This document shows positions 54,814-61,949 of a DNA stretch of 64,000 bases, piece after piece. The position numbers and the translations under genes were made by a program. Position 1 is the stretch's first letter. Each line of letters begins with the position of its first letter. A model generated the notes under the pieces. It worked only from the letters and a program-made list of their open reading frames with translations. It did no database searches and was not told the DNA's origin. Source of the stretch: Curtobacterium sp. SGAir0471 (GTDB taxonomy: Bacteria > Actinomycetota > Actinomycetes > Actinomycetales > Microbacteriaceae); NCBI RefSeq assembly GCF_005490985.1, contig NZ_CP027869.1, positions 372,001 through 436,000 of the forward strand, written 5' to 3'.

Positions 54814-55248
54814 GTGACCGACATGGACGAGGAGTCGCCCGTCTTCGCGATCGCGGTGGCGGCCGAACTCGCGGAGATGCACCCGCAGACGCTGCGGCAG
54901 TACGACCGGCTCGGCCTGGTCGTGCCCGGGCGGACCCGCGGCGGTTCCCGCCGCTACTCGATGCGTGACGTCGCGCAGCTGCGCGAGATCGCGCGGCTCG
55001 GCAGCGAGGGGGTCTCGCTCGAGGGCATCCGTCGCGTGCTGGAGCTCGAGAACGAGAACCGGGCGCTCCGCGACCGCGTGCGGGAGCTCGAGCGTGCGCT
55101 GGCTGACCAGTTGATCAGTCGACCGGGCGCGCGGGTGTTCGCGGCGACGACCACGGGTGCCGCGGTGCCGCTGCGAGCCGGGGTGCGGCCGCAGCGCAAC
55201 ACCGCCGTTGTGCTGTACCGACCAGCCAGAAGGACGACTGACGGCTGA
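54814..55248 (+). CDS. hspR: Heat-shock repressor HspR (MerR family)
   Basis: A 144-residue MerR-type regulator. The winged helix lies at about residues 9-70 (FAIAVAAELAEMHPQTLRQY, GRTRGGSRRYSMRDVAQLRE). A coiled coil follows (LELENENRALRDRVRELERA). HspR binds HAIR sites and represses dnaK operons with DnaK as co-repressor. GTG 54814 has GAAGGG seven bases upstream; an ATG three codons later is a second option. A hairpin separates it from dnaJ, so its level may be lower than that of the chaperones. The C-terminal tail is Ala/Thr/Arg-rich. Confidence 0.95.
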   Translation: MTDMDEESPVFAIAVAAELAEMHPQTLRQYDRLGLVVPGRTRGGSRRYSMRDVAQLREIARLGSEGVSLEGIRRVLELENENRALRDRVRELERALADQLISRPGARVFAATTTGAAVPLRAGVRPQRNTAVVLYRPARRTTDG

Positions 55249-55314
55249 CGGAGCCCTTCGTAGCGTGACGAACGACCCGATCGGGTCACCAGTCACGATC
55301 TCAGGAGGTACTCC

Positions 55315-56562
55315 GTGCGTTCCCGTCCATCCGTCGTCACGATCGCCGTCGGCACCGCACTCACCGCCGTCCTCGCCTCGAGCGGCGTCAGCGGTCCGGC
55401 GTTCGCGGCGACTGACAGCAGCCCGTCGACCGGGGCGTCGACCGCGCCGTCGACCGAGGCCTCGACGAAGGCGATCTCGATCCGCACCAGCCCGCCCACC
55501 GACGTCTCCGTGTCGGTCGGCGCCGAGGGCTTCACCGTCCGGGCGACACCGCACTGCGACCTGGCGCCCGAGTGCAAGAGCTCCATCCGCGTCCTCAGCG
55601 CCGGGTTCAGCACCACCGTCGACACCCGGAACGGCGCGCTCGTCCCGTGGCCGACGGGTTGGGCCGAGGGGGAGACGCGCACCGACGGGCTCGTCTTCAG
55701 CGCTGCCTGCGACGGCTCCCGCTGCTACACCGAGACGTCCCCCGGGGTCTCGCTCGGGTCGATCACGCGTCCGGTGACGCCGCGGGCGCTCTCCGCCGAG
55801 GTCACCGCGCGGGACGACGCTGCCCGGACGGCCCGCGTCGAGGGGACCGCGACCCCGGGAGCGTCGATCCGCGTCGACGGGGCAGAGGTCGCACGGGTCG
55901 ACTCGTCCGGCCGGTGGAGCCACGAGCTGCGGGACCTCGCGGTCGGCGACAACGTCCGCACCTACCAGCAGTACGTCGACGGCTCGTTCCGGGACGAACG
56001 ACGGGTGACCGTCCGGATCGAGGAGACCCGACCCGTGTTCACGGGCACGGTGTCGTTCGACGACGACGTCACGCAGCGCGCGCTGGTCGCCGGTGCGGGC
56101 GTCCCCGGCGCACGCGTGGTGCTCGTCGACGGCACGTCTACGGTCGGCGAGACGACCGTCGGGGCGGACGGCCGGTGGTCGTTGCGGATCGACGCTCCCG
56201 ACCGTGGCGGGGTCCGTCGCCTGACCGCGACCCACACGGCTGCGGGACAGGGGCCGGAGACCGTCGGCATCGACGTCGACTACGGCCAGGCCGTCCGCAT
56301 CACCTCGCCGGGGAACGGATTCGTCATCCCACCGGCGTTCCCGGCGGTCAGGATCAGCGGGACCGCGGCGCCGGGGGCCGTCGTGCGGCTCTCCGAACGG
56401 GGTGTGAGCGGGAGCGACCTCGGCTCCGCGACGGCCGGTGCGGACGGTCGGTGGGCGATCCGGACACCGGCGCTGCCGCAGCGTGACCACGTACTGCAGG
56501 CCACGGCGACGTCGCGTGGTGCGAACTCGACGTCGGCCACCCTCGAACTCCTCGGCGGCTGA
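55315..56562 (+). CDS. Secreted Ig-like repeat protein, 415 residues
   Basis: An exported protein. GTG start with AGGAGG upstream; the signal peptide ends near AFAAT (about residue 31), followed by a Ser/Thr linker. An N-terminal domain (about 55-150) has four Cys (PHCDLAPEC, AACDGSRC). Three Ig-like repeats follow (GTATPGASIRVDGAEVARVD; GVPGARVVLVDGTSTVGETT; GTAAPGAVVRLSERGVSGSD). It closely resembles its downstream neighbour through the last repeats, so the two arose by tandem duplication. No anchor motif. Confidence 0.8.
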   Translation: MRSRPSVVTIAVGTALTAVLASSGVSGPAFAATDSSPSTGASTAPSTEASTKAISIRTSPPTDVSVSVGAEGFTVRATPHCDLAPECKSSIRVLSAGFSTTVDTRNGALVPWPTGWAEGETRTDGLVFSAACDGSRCYTETSPGVSLGSITRPVTPRALSAEVTARDDAARTARVEGTATPGASIRVDGAEVARVDSSGRWSHELRDLAVGDNVRTYQQYVDGSFRDERRVTVRIEETRPVFTGTVSFDDDVTQRALVAGAGVPGARVVLVDGTSTVGETTVGADGRWSLRIDAPDRGGVRRLTATHTAAGQGPETVGIDVDYGQAVRITSPGNGFVIPPAFPAVRISGTAAPGAVVRLSERGVSGSDLGSATAGADGRWAIRTPALPQRDHVLQATATSRGANSTSATLELLGG

Positions 56563-56587
56563 TACGTAACACGCGGTATTCCGACTC

Positions 56588-56631
56588 CGTAGGTTGGTCA
56601 GGGTCCCGCACGGGGCCCTGACCGACAGGAG
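56588..56631 (+). terminator. Hairpin between the two Ig-repeat genes
   Basis: GGTCAGGG and CCCTGACC pair around TCCCGCACGGGG, located between the stop at 56562 and the ATG at 56638. A weak terminator or attenuator. Confidence 0.45.
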
Positions 56632-56637
56632 AACACG

Positions 56638-58593
56638 ATGCACGAACGACCACCGATCGCTGCGGCCCTCGTCGCGGGGCTCGTCGCCCTCGCCGCCCTC
56701 GCAGGACCAGTGCCGGCTGCGTCGGCGGCTGACCAGGACGGCACCGGGGCCGAGGCCGGGACCGTCCGCGACCTCGCGACCGACCCGGAGCAGTCGCGGC
56801 AGTTGGCCTACCCGCACCTCCCCACCGGCGTCCGGGTCGAGGCGAAGCAGTCGGGTCTGGTCGTGACCGCCAACCCGGTCTGCACCGGACTCGTCTGGGG
56901 GTGCAAGTCGATCATCCACTCGAGCGGGCGCGTGTTCGACCTGGTCGACACGACGAACGGGTACACGGTGCCGTGGCCGTCCGACTGGCGCGAAGGGGAG
57001 TCGCGCGACGCCGGCGCGGTCTACTCGGCCGCGAAGGACTGGGTCTCCTGGTGGTGGAACTCCCGGCAACCGGCCGCACTCGGATCGGTGACGCGGCCGT
57101 ACAGCGCACGATCGTTGACGGCGACGGTCGTGAGCAAGGACGACGCCGCTCGGACCGCCCGCGTGACGGGGACGGCGACGCCGAAGGCCTCGATCCGCAT
57201 CGGTGGGTCCGAGGTCACGACGGCCGACCAGTCCGGCAACTGGTCGTACACCGTGACCGGACTCTCCGTCGGCGCGAACAGCCGGACGTTCCAGCAGTAC
57301 ATCGACGGCTCGTACAAGGACCAGAAGGCGTTGTCGGTGACGATCGTCGACCCCGTGCAGCCCGACCAGATCACCGGCGACCGCGGGTCGGCGACCCTGG
57401 AGCGCGGGAAGGCGACCACCGTGTACAGCACGTACACCCCGAAGCGAGCGTTCACGACCCCGTCGGGTCGTGTCGAGTTCACCGCTCCGACGGGGACGAC
57501 CTTCGCGCCTGGTCAGGACAGCCAGCGCGGGGAGTACCGGTCGGGCTCCTCGTGGCGCTCCTTCGGCGGCGACAGCCTCGTGAACGGGTCGCGCTCGAGT
57601 GACGGTCGGACCTACACCTTCGACCTCGGGCAGCGGAACTGGGACGTCGCGCAGGACCAGGAGTTCCGGTTCGGGCTGCGGGTCGAGACGCCGGTCGACG
57701 TGACGACGACCACGAGCAGCATGACGGGGCACCTCTCCGGGTCGTTCACCGGCGGCACGTTCGACACCACCGCCACGACGGACACGACCGTGGCCGACCA
57801 GCCCCTGACCGCTCGGGTCGCCGAGGTCGACACCGCCCGGCGGACGGCGACGGTGGAGGGCACCGCTCCCGGCGTCACGACCGGCATCACGATCACGTGG
57901 GAGCGCAACAGCCAGGAGACGACGCAGCGCGTAGAGCCGAGCGACGGGACGTGGACGGTCGACGTCGACGGACTGCGAGCCGGGACCAACACGGTGCAGG
58001 TGGAGGCCTTCGCCGGACAACAGTCGCTCGCCCGGACCTCCGTCGACGTGCAGGTCGACGCGCCGACATTCGACGCGTCGGTGACGTTCGCCGACGACGT
58101 GACCGAGCGGGCGACCGTGTCCGGGCACGGAGTCGCCGGTGCGCGGGTCGTGCTCCGGGACGGGTCGACGGAGGTCGGGTCGACGACCGTGGGGCAGGAC
58201 GGGACGTGGACCGTGCGGCCGGCAGCGCCGGACCGCGGTGGGGTCTGGTCGCTGACGGCGACGCAGACCGCGAGCGGGCAGCCGCCGCAGTCGATCGGCG
58301 TCGAGGTCGACTACGGGGCGGCCGTCAGGATCACCTCGCCGGGTGACGGGTTCGTCGTCTCGCCGGTGTTCCCGAGCGTCCGGATCAGCGGGGTCGCCGT
58401 CCCCGGTGCGGTCGTCCGGCTCGCAGAGCGGGGTGTGCCCGGCAGCGACCTGGGATCGGTCACCGCGGGCGCGGACGGTCAGTGGGCGGTGTCGACACCT
58501 CCGCTGCCGGTCCGCGACCAGGTGATCGAGGCGATCGCCACCGGGCGTGGCGCGAACACCACGACGGCGACGGTGTCGCTCTCCGGCAGCTGA
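56638..58593 (+). CDS. Secreted Ig-like repeat protein, 651 residues
   Basis: An exported paralogue of the previous gene. The signal peptide covers about residues 1-31 (ending PAASAADQ). The N-terminal domain keeps two of the Cys (NPVCTGLVWGC). It has one Ig-like repeat, an extra domain of about 160 residues (FTTPSGRVEFTAPTGTTFAP onward) absent from the smaller paralogue, and three further repeats ending RGANTTTATVSLSG. AGGAG precedes the ATG. Function unknown; surface or matrix protein by features. Confidence 0.8.
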   Translation: MHERPPIAAALVAGLVALAALAGPVPAASAADQDGTGAEAGTVRDLATDPEQSRQLAYPHLPTGVRVEAKQSGLVVTANPVCTGLVWGCKSIIHSSGRVFDLVDTTNGYTVPWPSDWREGESRDAGAVYSAAKDWVSWWWNSRQPAALGSVTRPYSARSLTATVVSKDDAARTARVTGTATPKASIRIGGSEVTTADQSGNWSYTVTGLSVGANSRTFQQYIDGSYKDQKALSVTIVDPVQPDQITGDRGSATLERGKATTVYSTYTPKRAFTTPSGRVEFTAPTGTTFAPGQDSQRGEYRSGSSWRSFGGDSLVNGSRSSDGRTYTFDLGQRNWDVAQDQEFRFGLRVETPVDVTTTTSSMTGHLSGSFTGGTFDTTATTDTTVADQPLTARVAEVDTARRTATVEGTAPGVTTGITITWERNSQETTQRVEPSDGTWTVDVDGLRAGTNTVQVEAFAGQQSLARTSVDVQVDAPTFDASVTFADDVTERATVSGHGVAGARVVLRDGSTEVGSTTVGQDGTWTVRPAAPDRGGVWSLTATQTASGQPPQSIGVEVDYGAAVRITSPGDGFVVSPVFPSVRISGVAVPGAVVRLAERGVPGSDLGSVTAGADGQWAVSTPPLPVRDQVIEAIATGRGANTTTATVSLSGS

Positions 58594-58608
58594 CCGGAGG
58601 TCGAGGCG

Positions 58609-58646
58609 GACGAGCCCGCGGTGCCCGAGCGGCCCGCGGGCTCGTC
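58609..58646. terminator. Terminator after the Ig-repeat genes
   Basis: A perfect 13-bp stem, GACGAGCCCGCGG (58609-58621) against 58634-58646, with a 12-base loop. It lies 16 bp past the plus-strand stop and serves the convergent minus-strand unit as well. Confidence 0.75.
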
Positions 58647-58762
58647 TGCGTCCGAGGACGCGTGCCCGAGCACACAGCCCCCGACGGCGGCACGGTGACA
58701 GCGGCAGAGTGACGACGGCGCAGTGGCCGGTCGCGTGGCCGACGGGCTCGCGCCGCGCGACG

Positions 58763-58921
58763 TCAGGGTGCGGGCGGTTCGTTCCGCTCCGCGGCGCGCG
58801 CCGTCATGCTCCCGCACCGGGGCACGGTGGGCAGCTCGAGCTCCGGGTCGACCGGTCTGCAGCGACCCGGTCGCCCGGCACGGATCCGGTCGATCACCGT
58901 GCGCAGGCAGGCGCCGCACAC
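58763..58921 (-). CDS. Small Cys-rich protein coupled to a GntR regulator
   Basis: A 52-residue ORF that begins with GTG one base after the regulator's stop codon (TGA-G-GTG). GGAAGGA ends eight bases before it, inside the regulator's last codons. The product VCGACLRTVIDRIRAGRPGR continues with further Cys (GRCRPVD, PRCGS): a C-x2-C plus two more Cys that could bind a metal. I do not recognise a family. The coupling and SD spacing support it; length and lack of homology leave doubt. Confidence 0.45.
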   Translation of the reverse strand: MCGACLRTVIDRIRAGRPGRCRPVDPELELPTVPRCGSMTARAAERNEPPAP

Positions 58922-58922
58922 C

Positions 58923-59579
58923 TCAGCGGTCCTTCCGGTCCGGGTCCGGCAGCAGGTGGATCCGGCAGGACGCCCGCTCCGCCAGTCGCCCGTCGCGGCT
59001 GTCCACCGCGATGCGCAGCGCCACGAGGCCGTTGCGGATGTGCTCCCACGGCAGTGCAGCACGGACGTCGTCGTGGCGCAGTCGGTAGGTCAGGCCGTCG
59101 AGCGCGCCGCTCAGCGTCGCGGCGAGCAACGGGTTGTCGCACTCCGCGATGAACGACCGGTAGACCGGCGTCACGGCGTCGGCGCCCCACTCCCAGCGGG
59201 TCTCCGCCATGCAGTCGAGCAGGAGCCCGAGCCGGCGGAAGAGCAGGGCGCGTCGGCGATCGTCGAACTCGGGGATCGTCGTGCGCACGAGTCCGCCGAA
59301 GAGCAGCCCGAGCGCCTGCAGGGTCGGCACGAGGTCCTCGCGTCGGGGGACGGTCACCCTCGTGTACCGGTTGGCACGGAACTCGACCAGCCCGAGGTGC
59401 CCGAGGTCGGACAGCGCCTCGCGCACCGGCGTGCGGGAACAGCGCAGTCGGCCGGCCAGCTCGTCGTCGTCGAGCAGGGTGCCCGGGGCGAGCACCCCGC
59501 CCATGATCTCGGCGCGGAGTCGCTCCCTGGCCTGGTCTCGGAGCCGGGGCCGCACCCCGGCGTCTGGCGAAGCGAACAT
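58923..59579 (-). CDS. GntR-family regulator (FCD-like)
   Basis: A 218-residue regulator. The winged helix lies at about residues 13-70 (QARERLRAEIMGGVLAPGTL, SRTPVREALSDLGHLGL). A helical ligand domain follows (LQALGLLFGGLVRTTIPEFD, LLAATLSGALDGLTYRLRHD). GAGAGGGG precedes ATG 59579. Divergent from the methyltransferase gene. A pair of GGTAT half-sites upstream may be its operator. The effector is unknown. Confidence 0.8.
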   Translation of the reverse strand: MFASPDAGVRPRLRDQARERLRAEIMGGVLAPGTLLDDDELAGRLRCSRTPVREALSDLGHLGLVEFRANRYTRVTVPRREDLVPTLQALGLLFGGLVRTTIPEFDDRRRALLFRRLGLLLDCMAETRWEWGADAVTPVYRSFIAECDNPLLAATLSGALDGLTYRLRHDDVRAALPWEHIRNGLVALRIAVDSRDGRLAERASCRIHLLPDPDRKDR

Positions 59580-59639
59580 CGGCCCCTCTCGCACCGTCGT
59601 CCCACCCCGTCCGGGCGGTGCATCTGACTGTAGGGCCAT

Positions 59640-59668
59640 GGGATACCAGAGCAGACCGGTGATATACC
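59640..59668. promoter_or_regulatory. Possible GntR operator
   Basis: GGGATACCA (59640-59648) and GATATACC (59661-59668) lie in the divergent gap between the regulator and the methyltransferase. Each resembles a half of the GGTATACC palindrome at 28088. The halves are direct rather than inverted, so support is modest. Confidence 0.3.
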
Positions 59669-59720
59669 GACGTTGTCCGGTCGCGACGCCCCGTGAGGGT
59701 GGTGTGGGTAGCCTTGGCCG

Positions 59721-60869
59721 GTGCCGTTCGACTTCGCAGACCACTTCCGGCGCCGTTCCGACGGCGACCAGCCGGACATCGTCGCGATCGACGGCACGGA
59801 CCGCTTCATGCTCGACGAGGCGCCGTTCCTGCACGGTGACGCGCTCCGGCAGCCGGGCGAGGTCGCCGTGGTCGACGACCGGTACGGCGTGCTGACGCTC
59901 GGACTCCTGGCTCTGCACGGCTCGAGCGACATCCGCGTCGTGCAGGACTCCCTGGTGGGGGAGCGTGCCCTCACCGCCAACGCCGGCACCTTCGGGCGTC
60001 GGGGCTTCCACCACCCGGCGACGCTCGAGGACGCCTTCCGCGACGTCCGGCTCGTGCTCCTCCGGCTGCCGAAGTCGAACGACCGGCTCGACGAGGTCGC
60101 GCGCGCGATCGCCCGGTGGGCGGCTCCCGACGTCGTCGTGGTCTGCGGCGGCCGCGTCAAGCACATGACCCTGTCGCAGAACGACGTCCTGCGCCGGTAC
60201 TTCGGCGAGGTCACGGCGTCACGCGGACGCGCGAAGTCCCGACTCCTCATCGCACAGGACCCCCTGCACGCGGCCGCCGCGCGCGCGGACGTGACCGCGC
60301 CCTGGCCGCGCACGGTGCACAACGACGAGCTCGGCATCACGATCGCGGCGCACGGCGGCGTGTTCGCCGGGGCGTCGCTCGACCTCGGCACCCGGGTGCT
60401 CCTCGACGTGGTCGACGACGCGGTCCCGTCCGCGCGCCAGGCGGTCGACCTCGGGTGCGGCAACGGCACGATCGCGACCGTGCTCGCGCGCCGTCGGCCG
60501 TCGATCCGGGTGGTGGCGACCGACGTCTCGAGCGTCGCCGTCGCGTCGACCCGCGTGACCGCGGACCGCAACGGCGTCGGCGACCGGGTGGTCACCGCGC
60601 GGACCGATGCGGGGGACGAGCTCGACAGCGGCTCGGCGAAGCTCGTGCTCTGCAACCCGCCGTTCCACGACGGCACCAGCGTCAGCACCGACGCGGCGGC
60701 GGCGATGTTCCGGAACGCGGCCCGCATCCTGCAGCAGGACGGCGAGCTCTGGTGCGTCTGGAACGGCCACCTGCGCTACCGCGCCGACCTCGAGCGGACC
60801 GTCGGTCCGACGCGGCAGGTGGTGCGGACGTCCCGCTTCACCGTGACCGCGTCCCGCGTCACGTCCTGA
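59721..60869 (+). CDS. RlmG/RsmC-like methyltransferase
   Basis: A 382-residue two-domain methyltransferase. The N-terminal half is a degenerate Rossmann domain (VAVVDDRYGVLTLGLLALHG), typical of RsmC/RlmG enzymes. The catalytic half has SAM motif I AVDLGCGNGTIATVLARR near 243 and NPPFH near 312, the N-P-P-[FY] of amino-methylating N2-guanine enzymes. GTG start. It likely methylates guanine in rRNA; the site is not determinable here. Confidence 0.85.
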   Translation: MPFDFADHFRRRSDGDQPDIVAIDGTDRFMLDEAPFLHGDALRQPGEVAVVDDRYGVLTLGLLALHGSSDIRVVQDSLVGERALTANAGTFGRRGFHHPATLEDAFRDVRLVLLRLPKSNDRLDEVARAIARWAAPDVVVVCGGRVKHMTLSQNDVLRRYFGEVTASRGRAKSRLLIAQDPLHAAAARADVTAPWPRTVHNDELGITIAAHGGVFAGASLDLGTRVLLDVVDDAVPSARQAVDLGCGNGTIATVLARRRPSIRVVATDVSSVAVASTRVTADRNGVGDRVVTARTDAGDELDSGSAKLVLCNPPFHDGTSVSTDAAAAMFRNAARILQQDGELWCVWNGHLRYRADLERTVGPTRQVVRTSRFTVTASRVTS

Positions 60870-60880
60870 GACCGGCCACG

Positions 60881-60928
60881 GACGGACGGGAGGCCCGTGG
60901 CTGCGCAGCCACGGGCCTCCCGTCCGTC
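60881..60928. terminator. 48-bp perfect palindrome between convergent genes
   Basis: GACGGACGGGAGGCCCGTGG (60881-60900) plus CTGC pairs exactly with 60905-60928 with no spacer. It lies between the methyltransferase stop (60869) and the aldo/keto reductase stop (60961). It is a full copy of the GGGAGGC variant seen at 3731-3774. Confidence 0.88.
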
Positions 60929-60960
60929 AGGTGGTCACGTCAGGACGCGACCCGGGCCGG

Positions 60961-61791
60961 TCAGGCCGGCACGTAGTCGAACGTGTCCGGGTCCGGTCCG
61001 GTGCGGTGGCCCTTGTCGAGCGAGGTGATCGCGGTCATGTCCTCGTCGGAGAGCTCGAAGTCGAAGATCGCGAAGTTCTCCTCGACACGCGAGCGGGTGA
61101 CCGACTTCGGGAAGACGATGTCACCGCGCTGGATGTGCCAGCGGAGGACGACCTGCGCCGGGGTCTTGCCGGTGTTCCCGGCGATCCGCGTGATGGTCTC
61201 GTCGTCGAGCACGAGGCCCTGTGCGATCGGCGACCATGCCTCGGTCGCGATGCCGTGCTCGCGGTCGTACGCGCGGAGCTCCTCCTGCACGAGGTACGGG
61301 TGCACCTCGATCTGGTTCACGGCCGGGGTGATCGTCGTCTCGGCGGCGAGGCGGTTGAGGTGGTGCGCCTGGAAGTTGCTCACGCCGATCGAGCGGGCCG
61401 TGCCGCCGCGGTAGAGCTCCTCCATCGCCTTCCACGTCGGGACGAAGTCCGAGACGGTGGGCAGCGGCCAGTGGATGAGGAACAGGTCGGTGTAGCCGCC
61501 GAGCAGGTCGGCCGACTTCTTGCCGTTCTCGAGTGCGGCCTCGGGGTCGTGGAACCCGTTGTTGAGCTTCGAGGTGACGAAGATCTCCTCGCGTGGGATG
61601 CCGGACGCCTCGATGGCCTCGCCGACCTCCTTCTCGTTGCCGTACATCTCGGCGGTGTCGATGTGGCGGTAGCCGACCTCGAGCGCGGTGAGGGTGGCCT
61701 CCTTCGTGTCCGAAGGGTCGATCTGGAAGACGCCGAAGCCGAGCTGCGGGATGGTCTTGCCGTCGTTCAGGGTGATGTTCGGAACGGTCAT
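60961..61791 (-). CDS. Aldo/keto reductase (2,5-diketo-D-gluconate reductase-like)
   Basis: A 276-residue NADPH-dependent AKR with a TIM-barrel fold. The catalytic Asp and Tyr are in YRHIDTAEMYGNE, Lys in VTSKLNN, and His in LFLIHWPLP. The coenzyme-binding end is IVFPKSVTRSRVEENFAIFD. Start ATG 61791 gives the typical N-terminus TVPNITLNDGKTIPQLGFG; an upstream reading to 61833 adds 14 atypical residues. Reduces small carbonyls; specific substrate unknown. Confidence 0.9.
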   Translation of the reverse strand: MTVPNITLNDGKTIPQLGFGVFQIDPSDTKEATLTALEVGYRHIDTAEMYGNEKEVGEAIEASGIPREEIFVTSKLNNGFHDPEAALENGKKSADLLGGYTDLFLIHWPLPTVSDFVPTWKAMEELYRGGTARSIGVSNFQAHHLNRLAAETTITPAVNQIEVHPYLVQEELRAYDREHGIATEAWSPIAQGLVLDDETITRIAGNTGKTPAQVVLRWHIQRGDIVFPKSVTRSRVEENFAIFDFELSDEDMTAITSLDKGHRTGPDPDTFDYVPA

Positions 61792-61949
61792 GCCGCCATG
61801 CAACCAAACGGGTCCCAGGAGGCATTCCGGCAACGCTCAGCCGGGCGGGTCGACCGGTGCGGAGTGCGCGAACCGGACCGGGGTCCGCTCGCTCGATCCG
61901 GTTTGCAAGCGGGCGGACAGGTGGGGCCGCAGCCGGTACAAGCGGGAGA

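Noticed and set aside
54541..58128. Very long minus-strand open frame (about 1195 codons) opposite dnaJ, hspR and the Ig-repeat genes
   Set aside because: It is an antisense reading typical of high-GC coding DNA. The product is Arg/Gly/Asp-rich with no fold, while the plus strand carries well-known proteins with proper starts.
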